DNA from: Prorocentrum cordatum
Lineage: Eukaryota; Sar; Dinophyceae; Prorocentrales; Prorocentraceae
Reading direction: 5' to 3'
Assembly: GCA_963575745.1 (NCBI GenBank)
Contig: CAUYUJ010004762.1
Span: 1 to 64,000, forward strand
Length of the DNA: 64,000 nt
Part shown: positions 1 to 9,059 of the stretch, one piece after another
Layout: each line of letters starts with the position of its first letter
Position numbering within the stretch: the first letter of the stretch is position 1
Notes under the pieces: generated by a model
What the model saw: the letters and a program-made list of their open reading frames with translations, nothing else
What the model was told of the DNA's origin: nothing
Databases searched by the model: none
Translations under genes and position numbers: made by a program

Positions 1-184
1 TGGTGGCTGCGACGCTCCGACAGGGAAACACGATCGACCCACTAACCCGGAAAGGGATTTAGCGCTGCGCGGCCTGGGGACGCTTCCAGACACCTCCATT
101 GGACAACGTGCAGTGGCAACGCTGGAGATATGAATGTTGATGGTATTGTGCCAGAGGCTGTGTGGTGCCTCTCTGCGCTGTGCC

Positions 185-455
185 GCGCCACGCAACGACA
201 TGCCCGGGGGCGCGCCACGGCACGTGCCTCTGGACGTGACAGGGGACGCGCCAGGGGACCCGCCGCGCGACGTGCCGGGGGGACGCGCCACGGAGCGTGC
301 CAGGGGGACACACCACGGAACGTGCCAGCGGACGTGCCAGGGGACGTGCCAGGGAGCGTGCCAGGGGACGCGGCGGGCGACGTGCCCAGCAAGGCGCCAG
401 AGCAGGCGCCGGGAAGCGTGCCAGGGAACGCGCCTGGAGGCCACGATCCCTCGTA
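185..455. repeat. GC-rich minisatellite of GTGCCAGGGGAC units
   Basis: Degenerate 12- to 15-bp units built around GTGCCAGGGGAC and CGTGCC repeat across this stretch. Because the units carry few stop codons, several overlapping frames are open on both strands, rich in Arg, Gly, Ala and Pro. I see no protein domain and no start context that favours one frame. Bases 1-184 hold nothing recognisable. Confidence 0.6.
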
Positions 456-930
456 AGTTACGCTGCGCCCGCGCTCCCAGGGCCACGAAGCACTCCGCGG
501 AGGTTTCCGAGTAGAGCTTCCCCTCGCCAGAACGGAATGCGATACCTCTCTCCATGGGGCTACGTGTTTTGGTGGCGCTCTTCGGCCCCCCGCCGGCTCC
601 TGAAGATTCAGTTCTGAACCCAGAGGCGCGAATCTTCACAAACTACCCTGCGCCCGCGCTCCCAAGGCCGCGATCCCTCGTAAATCCCGCTGGGTTCGCG
701 CCCACAGGGCCAAGAACCCTCGCAAAATACGCTAGATTCGCGCTCCCAGGGCCGCGTTCCTTCTGTAAATTGCCCTGGAGTCACGCTCCAAACAGCACGA
801 TCCCAAGTAAATTGTACTGATTCCGCGTTCCCAGGACCACGGTCCTTGGAAATTGCTGGGCGCCCGCGCTCCCACCCAGTAGCACGATCCATCGTAAATT
901 CGCCGGCCCAACGGGCCACGGCGTGCTAAG
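456..930. repeat. Degenerate ~40-bp dispersed/tandem repeat
   Basis: A loose unit of about 40 bp recurs: CGCGCTCCCAGGGCC, then an A/C-rich spacer, then CGATCCCTCGTAAATT. Copies can be followed near 440-480, 650-690, 690-740, 740-780, 820-860 and 865-905. The same unit returns at about 1,930-2,035. Copies differ by many substitutions, so this is an old array. No coding function is supported. Confidence 0.55.
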
Positions 931-1074
931 ATCTCCGGTAACTGGTTAACAGTATTAACAGTATTTCTAGTTCGCGCGCGCGGGGCGGCCCCTGGGGGTC
1001 CCCCGGCGAAAAGTACCCCGACCAACGCCCGGTCGCCGCCCGACCGCCGCCCGACCAAGTCTACTCAGAGATGG
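931..1074. other. Short non-coding stretch with small direct repeats
   Basis: The motif TTAACAGTATT is repeated back to back at about 945-968. The motif CGCCCGACC and variants recur three times at about 1,025-1,055. Nothing else is recognised. Confidence 0.4.
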
Positions 1075-1745
1075 TTTTCCGTCTGGGTGCGGCCTCTCAG
1101 GCTCCCCAGAGCGCGCTCAGAGTGCCCCAAGAGGCCCCCAAGACTGCCCAAGAGGCCCCCGAGAGGCCCCCGAGACGCCCAAAGAGCGCTCGAAGACGAC
1201 CCCAAGACGGCCCAAAAGGCCCCCAAGACAGCCCAAGAGGCCTCCAAGACGCCCCAAGAGCCTTCCAAGAGGCCTCCGACGAGAGCCCCAAGAGGCCAAA
1301 ATCGTTGATTTTCATTGGTTTTTTAAATGTTTTTTGTGTTCTGGCTTTTTCGGCTTCCGGACGCTCCAAGACGGCCCAAGAGGCCCCCAAGACCGCTCCA
1401 AGACGGCCCACGAAGCTCCCAAGACGGCGCCGAAACGACCCAAGAGAGCCCTCAAGACGGCCCAAGTGCCGCCCAAGACGGACCAAGAGGCCCCAAGACG
1501 GGCCCAAGAGGGACTCAGGAGGGATACCGAGAACTCAAAAATGGAGCCCTCCGTCCCAGAAGGCGCCCAGGAGGTCCCAAAGAGGCCCCAAGAGGCCTCC
1601 AAGAGGCCCCAAGATGTCGCCAAGAGGCCCCAGGAGACTCCCAGGAGGCCCAAAAGAAGCCCCAGAAGGCTTCAAACATGTCTCCCAGGCGCCCCCGAAC
1701 GGCCTCTCAACAGACCCCAAGAGGCCCCCCAAAGAAGCATCTTGA
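1075..1745. repeat. CCCAAGAGGCC / CCCAAGACGGCC low-complexity array
   Basis: A degenerate repeat of 12-15 bp alternates CCCAAGAGGCC and CCCAAGACGGCC. It is interrupted at about 1,300-1,362 by a T-rich island and then resumes. The plus strand is purine-skewed. Three plus frames stay open because the unit lacks stop codons, giving Arg/Pro/Lys-rich or Glu/Ala-rich peptides. The minus strand gives Gly/Leu/Trp-rich ones. The simultaneous openness of opposite frames argues against a real protein. Confidence 0.65.
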
Positions 1746-2160
1746 CGACGACTCTATTTCGCCCCATCGAGAGACGACCCCCAGGGAACTGCTTCACCAT
1801 CAAAACTCCCCACGCAACGCGTCCGAACGACACCCGCCCCCAAGAGCGCAACATGGGCAACGAACACACAGACAAAAACCAGCGATGCCATATCACGGGC
1901 CGGCGGAATGAGCGAAGCGATTCAATAACAGTGCCTGCGCACTCCCAATGCAAAAATCCCTCGCAAACTACGCTGCGCCCGAGCTCCCAGGGCCAGGATC
2001 CCTGGCAAGTAACGGAGCGACCGCACTCCCATAACCACTGGGACATCCTGGGGCGCCCCAAGCCCGTCGAGTGCTGTACTAAACAAACGTTTCGACCGAG
2101 ACATCCTCAAGAATTCGACGCGCAGGACACGCCATCCTCGAGCGGGCACGCAAAACACAA
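1746..2160. other. Intergenic, with a second patch of the ~40-bp repeat
   Basis: No gene is supported. The part at about 1,930-2,035 repeats the CTCCCAGGGCC / ATCCCTCGCAAACT unit seen at 456-930, so the low-complexity array at 1,075-1,745 sits between two patches of the same repeat. Confidence 0.4.
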
Positions 2161-3160
2161 TTTTCCCATTTTTTTCTGTGATGGTCTAAAGCGTCCAGAC
2201 CTCGTTCTGCACCGAAGATTCTGTGCAAAAAGCTCCGCATCCTCTGTTTGTTTCAAAACTGCAGACCCTGTTAATTTTCAAGCGGAATTCAGAAGCCAGC
2301 AGTTCGCTCGAGACATTCTCAGATTTTCAAACCAATGGACTTAGCACCCAATTCGACTTAGCACCCAATTCTCCGGCGGAAATCCGCCGGCAATTGACGC
2401 ACTGGGGACAGATTGACCCACGAAAAGAAAACCCTGCGGGGAGGTCATCGCAAGAATGGCTTACAGCTGCTGTGGAACCCGATTGAGCGGCCACGAAACT
2501 GGAACAGTCCAGATTAAATTCGGGATGAACAGGATCAAAGACGACTAACCCAGATCAGGCGACAGTATGCGCTGATGCTGATTGGGATATCCTGGAAGTT
2601 GCACCCTCAAAGGGCTACACGTTTTGCTTATATCCAAAAAATCACGCAGATCACTCAGAGCCCCCAAACACTGCGGGGACGTATGAGGGGCAACGATAGG
2701 GGAGTTTGGCATACGAGGGGAACGCATCGACCTAGAATCGGCGACACATCGTCGACAGATCGGCGATAGGCCCCCGATAGCAAAACCGCACCTGCCAGGG
2801 CGGGTTGGGGCTGTCGGGCCCCTGTCGGCGATCAATGGCCGATTGGGGGTCGATGCATCCCCCCCAGTGCCGATCCCCCCCAATCGTTGCCCCCGAACTT
2901 AACGGTGGGTCAGGAAAAGAGGTGGGGTCGGAGAAATGATCGTTCTGGACGGCCCATAAAAAAAAGGGGGGAAGTATCAGCCTCGGGCTGGGTCGCTCTG
3001 AAACGCAACTTCGGGCTAAACCCATCGACAACCCACCGATGACAATGAGGTGGTCACACCATCCGGTGACTGACTCTGGGGTAACTCGGGATCGGCGGGC
3101 AGTTTTGGAACTCAGGCCGTTTTCCGAAGACGTCTCGACCGCCCCGGTCCTCCAAAGAAA
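2161..3160. other. Unannotated stretch with one tandem pair and one hairpin
   Basis: No protein domain is recognised. The 17-bp unit GACTTAGCACCCAATTC occurs twice in direct succession (2,338-2,354 and 2,355-2,371). It is followed at once by a perfect hairpin, CCGGCGGA-AA-TCCGCCGG (2,373-2,390). The stem begins with CCGGCGG, as do the stems at the heads of the elements further right. Around 2,745-2,890 the motif GATCGGCGAT and its complements recur. Confidence 0.45.
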
Positions 3161-3164
3161 GACG

Positions 3165-3215
3165 CAAAGCCACGGTAAACCGTTAACCAGGTTACCGCCA
3201 GAATCCTCGTAGAGC
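3165..3215 (+). repeat. Diverged hairpin head of a short element
   Basis: The sequence ACGGTAAACCGTTAACC, then GGTTACCGCC, then CCTCGTAGAGCTCTC follows the head architecture of the short families, but the outer stem has decayed. Confidence 0.6.
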
Positions 3216-3559
3216 TCTCGAGTCACGTGATGATGCTGAGATGTCGACCAGAAAGTTAAACTCAAAATCAGCCTTACAATAATTAAAATTTTAATGTAGT
3301 ACAAAGATTGTCTATCAAGTTTCTGTTTAAATTACAGCTGAAGATCTTGGTATTGGACAGTGAACGAACACATATGCAGATAAATACTGAGTAATGTATA
3401 TTGCTTGAAGCTCTGGTCGAATGCAGAAGATCATTATCATTTCGGGAATACTTCCCGACGGCCAACGGTTCCTCCACGTTTTTTGATAGTAATATTGCAG
3501 CTACGGAGCTGAGGATTCGACAGGCAAACGCGGCACAACCCACTCCAGGTTACAAAAAA
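3216..3559 (+). repeat. Decayed family-C body, interrupted by the next element
   Basis: The right part (about 3,465-3,559: CACGTTTTTTGATAGTAA, then GCGGCACAACCCACT and CAGG) matches the middle of the intact C copy that follows. It stops in an A-run where that copy's CTGG begins. The left part is AT-rich, with the palindrome ATTAAAATTTTAAT at about 3,284-3,297. Confidence 0.5.
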
Positions 3560-3955
3560 CTGGGAACCTGCGGTAAACCGTCAACCAGGTTACCGCCGGG
3601 GCCCTCGTAGAGCTCTTTTCTCACACGGCGCTCCTCGGTGGACATGAAGAAAGCGTCTGGAGCAAGACCTGAAAAACTCGAAAAATCACGTTGTTCTGTT
3701 TTTACCCAACGTCAGTTCCCCCAAGTGTTTTTATAGTAATACTGCAACTACGGACCTGAGAATTTCACTAGCAGACGCGGCACAACCCACTACAGGTGCA
3801 AAAAAACTGGTTTCTTAAAAAAATCGTCAAATATCTTTCACATCTTAGCTAAACTGACCCAAAGTTGTCACATTGTCCTGTCTGGCCGGTCGATCAACTA
3901 GCTCCACCCAGCGCCGGAATTCCTCAAGCTCATCGATGTCGAAGCTCTACGAGCC
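3560..3955 (+). mobile_element. Family C element, intact ends
   Basis: This 396-bp copy starts CTGGGAACC, has the GGTAAACCGTCAACC head with GGTTACCGCC closing the stem, then CCTCGTAGAGCTC. The middle carries the GTGTTTTTATAGTAA landmark. The end reads CAACTAGCTCCACCCAGCG, then GAAGCTCTACGAGCC. It encodes nothing. Its length agrees with the C copy that can be reassembled at 38,018-38,329 plus 39,443-39,529 (399 bp). Confidence 0.7.
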
Positions 3956-4009
3956 AAAACGAATTTTCAAACCTCTCAAAATCTCCGAAAAACCGACGCC
4001 AGGCTGTCA
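3956..4009 (+). repeat. Fragment of a short element, cut by the next head
   Basis: AAAACGAATTTTCAAA followed by CCGACGCCAGGCTGTCA resembles the stretch before the GGCCAACTAGCTCC end of families B, C and E. It breaks off exactly where the B head starts. Confidence 0.45.
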
Positions 4010-4035
4010 CTGGCGCCGGCGGTGAACCGTCAACC
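4010..4035 (+). mobile_element. Family B element, left piece (split by the LINE)
   Basis: This is the first 26 bp of a family-B head: CTGGCGCCGGCGGTGAA and on through the loop to CAACC. The element is broken inside its hairpin loop by the LINE and continues at 10,534. Confidence 0.75.
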
Positions 4036-7000
4036 GAGTCTGCGGTGTCTGCGTTGACCGATTCGAGCTCCCAAGGGAGCAGGCCAGGACACAGAGAATA
4101 CTAACAGCGAAGCTGTACATAGGCAGCGAAGCTGAAAGATAAAAGCGGCAAGATTATGCAGCGAAGCTGTATAAGACGCGTGCCATCTACAAATGCGTGC
4201 GCACAAATCCACAACTCCCGACAGAAGACTCTCAGATGCAGCGTGCTCCGCCTGAGTGACCGTACAGGGGAGCATAAAAGCACGCTTGGCGACACCGAGC
4301 TGCCAGCGTTTGGGGGGCAGTCCAGGGGGGAGAGAAGCAGGAGGCAAATTAGTAGAGATAAAAATGTCAATCACCCAACCGCATGATGCGCCTAACTCAC
4401 ATCTGCCCCCGTCAAAAGAGCCTCTCACCGCGTGTGCACTATATTGACCCGAACGAATAGAAGAAAGTGTATAGAGATCCCACCGCACATCTGATGTAGT
4501 CTGCCCTTCTCTGGCTAAATGTGTCTCGTGGTCCGCCTCAGCGCTCCCTTCCCGATAGACCCATTTCCAAATATCACGGCCCGCCTCAGGACTGTAGATC
4601 TGGAACTGCTTACACACGGAATACAAAATATTTTGCATGGCGGCTATTGTTTGGCTGTATACTTCATTCAAGCACCTGTTTTTGCCCGTCAACCAACGAG
4701 TTACACACTGGCTATCCCCCCTCATTTCTAAGGCCAGAGATCCAGGGTTAATCCTCCAGTTCGTTTCATCATGATACAGCGTAGCAATCCTTTTGGAAGC
4801 ACGATCCTTTTCACGTTGTAGTTGAGCCTCCGTTTTGTTCTCCTCCTCCTCCTTCCAGTGGGCGCCTGAAGTAGTATCTGTTATCAAGCAGAATTCCAAC
4901 ACCTTAAGTAAACTTAGCTGTTGTAGCGTGTCCACTAAGAAGGTCTTCCAACCCGACTCCGTCCAACACATACTCTGATCCCAGTGGGGCCCCTGCGAGA
5001 TCTCGAACACAGTGAACCAGGGCTGGAGACTCTGCATAACTCGATGCGGTCGCCGACGCGAGAGAGCACGACCGCGGACACCAGCAGCGCGTACCATGAT
5101 GCCACGGTGCGCGGTGTACTCCCCAGACGCATGCAGCATACACAGGGCACTCTGCATGGATGGGGTGGCCCACTTGTGTGTCAGAATCTGGCGTGCTCGC
5201 TTACGAGGTGGCTCCAAAACAGGCTGCGACGAAGTCTGGGACGGATCTTCCCGACGCTGGCGAACGTTACGATACATATCAGAGATCAGCTTCCGACGAT
5301 TATGCCCAGGAGCAGGGGTAGGAGGAACAGGCGAATCACATAGTACATGAAGCAACTCAGGTTCACGAAATAAGATCCCCTGGCTGAGATCATCGCGATC
5401 GGGCTGAGCAAGATTACCAAAAGCCGTGCAAACAACATGCTTCGCAAACAACCACTGCCGATACAAGGTAAGCTGCACAAGTGAAGGACGAGAGGAATTG
5501 AGCACCAACATGCGTGCATGCCTGATCCGAGAACTCCAATAGTCTCCCCACGTCTCGGTCATCCTTTTACGTCGGCGACACATCGCCGAGAGAATATTCC
5601 CCTCCTCCTGGTGAATCACCGTCACACTGTTCGCGTCACATTTGGTGCCCTCGATACCGTAAAGGAAGCAGGAGCGAACCCGAGCGTCATATCGTGCAAG
5701 CTTACGGCTCATGGGGATGACAGCGCTCGTAAAGAAGTCGGCATCATTCCAAAAGCGCTGTCGCGCCTTCTTCAGTCGATGAAAGATGTCAGCATGATCT
5801 GAGAACTCAATATCCAACAATGTGCCCAACACCATAGTCTGAGTAACCTGCGGGATAGTATACGAAATAGGCTTAGAGAAGTGTATATGCTCCTGTGGCC
5901 TGGCGGCCCCACCCTTGGGATTGCAAGACTTCTCATCATCGCCTAGAGGCACAGAGATGTGAAGTGCACCGGGAGGCCCAGAACAACCACAAGCGAGGTA
6001 TTCTAAGGTGCTCTCCTTCCACCTGAAGCCGCGTCGGTGAATTTCAATGGTCAGGTCAGTGAGCATGGCCAAAATATCGGCCCGACAGGATGCCACCAAG
6101 ATAACATTGTCAGCCCAGAGCCAGTGATTGACCAGCAGCTTGGATGCCTCAGGAGAAAGTTGCACACCATAGCTCCGATCACGCCATCGTGTAACAATGG
6201 GCGCCAATATACACAAAGACTTTGCCACCCATAGTGCTGGGGCCTCCATGGAGCCCGCGCGAATACAGGTGTCCCAACTGATGTCCTCAACGGTACACTG
6301 CTGGAAAGAGAGCTCTGCAACATTATGCGCACATCTCTCAAAGATAGCATATACCAGAGAGGGATCCACATTCAATTCAAGCAGGGACTCGACAGCCGAC
6401 CGAACCGTGAGGTAATCAAAAGCTTGCTTGATGTCGAGATTGACGATATGGCAATCCTCCTCCTTCCAAAGAACAGCATGCCGTGCAAGATGCTTCAAAG
6501 GTGCGGTAACCTCATAACACTTATGGCCCACAACAAAACCATACAGTTGACAACCCTTCGGCGCAACCGTCTTGATGCGAGATTCAAGAAGAATAGTGAG
6601 ACAGCAACTGAACCATTTCCCAAAGATCGACAGCATAGCCAGAGCACAGGTCTCATCGAAACTACGCGCCCTCGGTCCTTTCAACATAAAACTGACAAGG
6701 ATACGCCTCCATGCATGCGGTGAAACAATCTGCCTCTCATACAACCTCTGGAAACAGACAAGGACGCGGCGAAGAGCTTCCCACGGCAGGGCCTTGAGCA
6801 CAGAAGGTGAGATGCCATCCAGACCTGTGGCCTTTCCGTCCCTCAAGCGTGCTCGAGCTCGCAGAAGAAGACCCATATCGATCGGACAAGCCCCAACAGT
6901 ACTCCGAGAGACCCCAATACTGTCACATTTATGCCGAAGCTCCTCAAGACCGGTATTAGCGTCATGTCGATGGGCCTCGCTCGAATAACGATGTAGACCA

Positions 7001-7902
7001 TGTTGCCTAAGAGCCTCCTCCCACTTACTAACGTCCTGTGTCAGAACCCCCTCAATCATCATCTGTGTGGCTTTCGGCTTACGTCGCACACCCTCCCGTA
7101 GTCGATACAACAACCGGGCACGCTCGATGTCACGACGAACCCTCCTCCACTGTTTCAGGCTGCTTTTATATACCTCCTTCTCCACCTCCTCCCTCTTGTA
7201 CTCCCGCCTAATCCTGCAGCGCTCCCCCTTAATCCTCAGCTGGTCCTCTGAGAGCTGAGGGAACCCAGATTGCCCACCAGAGTTTCGAGAAAGGTTCAAG
7301 GTCTCGTGGGCGCCCTCGAAGACGGCCTTAGTGATGAGCTCAATGGGGTTAGCCTCAAGATCCTCGGAGAGCGCCGCGAAGCGGTTGAACTGGCACACGG
7401 AGCGCCCCAAGCAAGCCATTTGGTGGACCTCCGAGCCCGCCTGCAGCTTCCACCGAGCAAGTGAGGGACGGGCACGAGGACGCAGTTTAGCCTGATGATC
7501 TGGAAGTCGGAGCTGCAGCAACTTATGATCACTAAAAGTCATCTCACGTGCACGTGTATGCACAGCATCAGATGGTAAGACCCACGAACAGGAAACCTCT
7601 GGAACCTGCCAGTCCGTCGGGATAGCGAAATAGTCATATACATGCTCATATTTACGTGTGCAATGCTTCCAAGTAGGTGCGCGCGTGCCGTAGGTGTTCA
7701 CAAGACGAAGCTTCAGGGCACCCATGGTTTTCAAGAGGGCCTGACAATACATCTCACGCATCTGATCACGCATAATGTCCGCACTCCCCTCCTTGGCCCT
7801 CCTCCTAGACTTGGTCTTAGGTCCCTCCACCGCCTCCCCCGTCACGAGCATCCTATCAACAGACTGATTGGGATACACTTCCACGTTGGCATCGACCTGC
7901 AA
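4030..7902 (-). CDS. LINE ORF2: endonuclease C-half, reverse transcriptase, RNase H motifs
   Basis: This 1,290-codon frame encodes the copying enzyme of the LINE. Residues about 1-130 hold the C-terminal half of an AP-type endonuclease: VDANVEV corresponds to the family's DxN segment, and FSDH (D125-H126) to its final catalytic pair. The reverse transcriptase spans about 370-640: KATGLDGISPSVLK, the first catalytic Asp in LDIKQAFD (D490), and LWADNVILVAS with D598 followed by Asn599 where most families have a second Asp. RNase H-like motifs follow in the order GDSQ (D1063), EADHETHLA (D1124), SFDGG (D1164), TQAEH (E1219), a rotated order. The Met at 7,902 lies inside the endonuclease, so translation must begin upstream in another frame. 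The stop codon (4,032-4,030) is formed by target DNA, not by the element. Confidence 0.85.
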   Translation of the reverse strand: MQVDANVEVYPNQSVDRMLVTGEAVEGPKTKSRRRAKEGSADIMRDQMREMYCQALLKTMGALKLRLVNTYGTRAPTWKHCTRKYEHVYDYFAIPTDWQVPEVSCSWVLPSDAVHTRAREMTFSDHKLLQLRLPDHQAKLRPRARPSLARWKLQAGSEVHQMACLGRSVCQFNRFAALSEDLEANPIELITKAVFEGAHETLNLSRNSGGQSGFPQLSEDQLRIKGERCRIRREYKREEVEKEVYKSSLKQWRRVRRDIERARLLYRLREGVRRKPKATQMMIEGVLTQDVSKWEEALRQHGLHRYSSEAHRHDANTGLEELRHKCDSIGVSRSTVGACPIDMGLLLRARARLRDGKATGLDGISPSVLKALPWEALRRVLVCFQRLYERQIVSPHAWRRILVSFMLKGPRARSFDETCALAMLSIFGKWFSCCLTILLESRIKTVAPKGCQLYGFVVGHKCYEVTAPLKHLARHAVLWKEEDCHIVNLDIKQAFDYLTVRSAVESLLELNVDPSLVYAIFERCAHNVAELSFQQCTVEDISWDTCIRAGSMEAPALWVAKSLCILAPIVTRWRDRSYGVQLSPEASKLLVNHWLWADNVILVASCRADILAMLTDLTIEIHRRGFRWKESTLEYLACGCSGPPGALHISVPLGDDEKSCNPKGGAARPQEHIHFSKPISYTIPQVTQTMVLGTLLDIEFSDHADIFHRLKKARQRFWNDADFFTSAVIPMSRKLARYDARVRSCFLYGIEGTKCDANSVTVIHQEEGNILSAMCRRRKRMTETWGDYWSSRIRHARMLVLNSSRPSLVQLTLYRQWLFAKHVVCTAFGNLAQPDRDDLSQGILFREPELLHVLCDSPVPPTPAPGHNRRKLISDMYRNVRQRREDPSQTSSQPVLEPPRKRARQILTHKWATPSMQSALCMLHASGEYTAHRGIMVRAAGVRGRALSRRRPHRVMQSLQPWFTVFEISQGPHWDQSMCWTESGWKTFLVDTLQQLSLLKVLEFCLITDTTSGAHWKEEEENKTEAQLQREKDRASKRIATLYHDETNWRINPGSLALEMRGDSQCVTRWLTGKNRCLNEVYSQTIAAMQNILYSVCKQFQIYSPEAGRDIWKWVYREGSAEADHETHLAREGQTTSDVRWDLYTLSSIRSGQYSAHAVRGSFDGGRCELGASCGWVIDIFISTNLPPASLPPGLPPKRWQLGVAKRAFMLPCTVTQAEHAASESLLSGVVDLCARICRWHASYTASLHNLAAFIFQLRCLCTASLLVFSVSWPAPLGARIGQRRHRRLG
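4031..4035. repeat. Target-site duplication CAACC, left copy
   Basis: CAACC at 4,031-4,035 and again at 10,534-10,538 flank the LINE. An uninterrupted B head has this pentamer once, which makes it a target-site duplication of the insertion. Confidence 0.75.
4067..4080 (-). other. LINE 3'-end hairpin GCTCCC-AA-GGGAGC
   Basis: A perfect 6-bp stem with a 2-nt loop lies 31 nt from the 3' end of the LINE. Some LINEs use a 3' stem-loop for recognition by their own reverse transcriptase, and this is a candidate. It lies inside ORF2. Confidence 0.4.
4105..4171 (-). repeat. Three CAGCGAAGCTG repeats near the LINE 3' end
   Basis: CAGCGAAGCTG occurs at 4,105, 4,124 and 4,159. Each copy can itself fold (CAGC-GAA-GCTG). 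Short 3' repeats replace poly-A in several LINE clades. Here they are still translated as the C-terminus of ORF2. Confidence 0.5.
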
Positions 7903-8306
7903 AACGAGATCGCAAATGGAATACTTCTTTTTGCAGCAAGAACCTTGGATGTCAGATCTGTCAACACGCTCGTGTATTTGGCGAAGCTAGCATCGTGGCC
8001 TTCTGCTGATCCCCGAGGCTCACCGTTATCAACAAACTCACTCCCACGATGTGGAAGATAAGCGGATACGAAGATAAGATGACGAAATACGATTGCAACC
8101 CATCTATCACCAGAGATGCTGCCCAGAATGAGGTGCTTCCAGGAACCACGATACAAGACTGCAGCCCGCCTGCACTCCGAGTATCTACAGCCCCAACCCA
8201 CGTCCTCAACTTCAACATCATTCAAATGCTGGCATTCTTGAAGAGCAACAATGGAAAGATCACGATCAGCGAGATATCGCATGCACTCGGAGGTGCGTGT
8301 CCCCAA
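7842..8306 (-). pseudogene. LINE endonuclease N-terminal half, frameshifted from ORF2
   Basis: The 154-codon frame carries LSIVALQEC (Glu at residue 24, the catalytic QE motif of the exonuclease-endonuclease-phosphatase fold), then GDRWVAIVF (residues 66-74) and VSAYLPHRG (80-88), as expected for the strands of an APE-type nuclease. It runs out of frame near 7,900-7,930, and the homologous sequence continues in the ORF2 frame as DLVLQVDANVEV. A one-step frameshift, either real or a sequence error, thus separates the two halves of one enzyme. Together they would nick target DNA to prime reverse transcription. Confidence 0.75.
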
Positions 8307-8345
8307 CCTCCGTGTATTCCAACCTCCGCACAGGGCTGGGCACCG

Positions 8346-8804
8346 TCACTGAATACTATTTAGAGCGACTTCCCACACCGAGCCGTCGATACCCGCGTCA
8401 ACTTCTCTCAACTTGTCCGCCGAGATCTTCCATCCGAGCGTATCCGTCCATACACCGATACAAACACGAGCCGAAGAGGAGGACTGTTGGGCAGACATCC
8501 ACGCCTTCGCTGGACCCTCAGCCTCAAAAAGGACCTGGGCCTGCTGAACCGACTTACGTTTATGAAACTGCGCCGTAGCTTTCCGCGCCCCCGAAACTCG
8601 TCTACGATCCTGCGGCGCTGGCTGCACAAGCCAACCCAGATACTGATCACGATATGGTCCAAAAGCATTCTGACAAAGAAGATCGGGAATCTTTTCCGAC
8701 CAAGCAGTGCACCACTCATTCCTAACCTCCCAGACCGTATCTTTCGGCGTACCATTCTTAAAATAGATCCTAAATCGTGCCACACCAAACTTGTTGGAAT
8801 CCAA
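8346..8804 (-). pseudogene. LINE ORF1-like C-terminal part
   Basis: This 152-codon frame (start FGVARFRIYF, later YLGWLVQPAPQDRRR and GPAKAWMSAQQ) lies between the coiled-coil region and the endonuclease, where LINEs place the RNA-binding part of ORF1. I recall similar segments in dinoflagellate retroelements but see no diagnostic zinc knuckle. It is out of frame with the coiled-coil part, and the sequence connecting them (8,804-8,932) is open only in a third frame. Confidence 0.5.
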
Positions 8805-8840
8805 ATCCCGTCCAGTACGTTCTTTATCGAAAATGCTGCC

Positions 8841-9059
8841 TTACACCCCATCACGGGCACTCGATACAGCATACAACTTGGCGATCATATTACGTGCAGT
8901 GCTCAAGGAAAGCTTGGCCTTGTCTCGGTTCTCAATCTTCCGAGGGTCTTCCTTGCAAAAGCCCGAGATCTGAATCCACGTCGGTACATGAGGCTCGAGG
9001 GGTCTCCGAATCGATGCCCGAGTCGACGATCCAGCCAACGAACCACCACTCAGATGCAT
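8841..9059 (-). pseudogene. LINE ORF1 middle segment in a third frame
   Basis: The 72-codon frame contains TWIQISGFCKEDPRKIENR and STARNMIAKLYAV, which reads like the start of an RNA-binding domain. It overlaps the end of the coiled-coil frame. It probably joins the upstream coiled-coil to the downstream 152-codon part through two frameshifts. The assignment rests on position and composition only. Confidence 0.4.

Noticed and set aside
1071-2344. Arg/Pro/Lys-rich frames of up to 336 codons, and Gly/Leu/Trp-rich frames on the other strand
   Set aside because: They arise from a 12-15-bp low-complexity repeat open in several frames. No domain and no conserved start.
4010-4060. LINE 3' end resembling the hairpin target (GGTCAACGCAGACACCGC against GGTTGACGGTTCACCGCC)
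   Set aside because: The similarity is short and gapped. Without other copies it cannot be told from chance.
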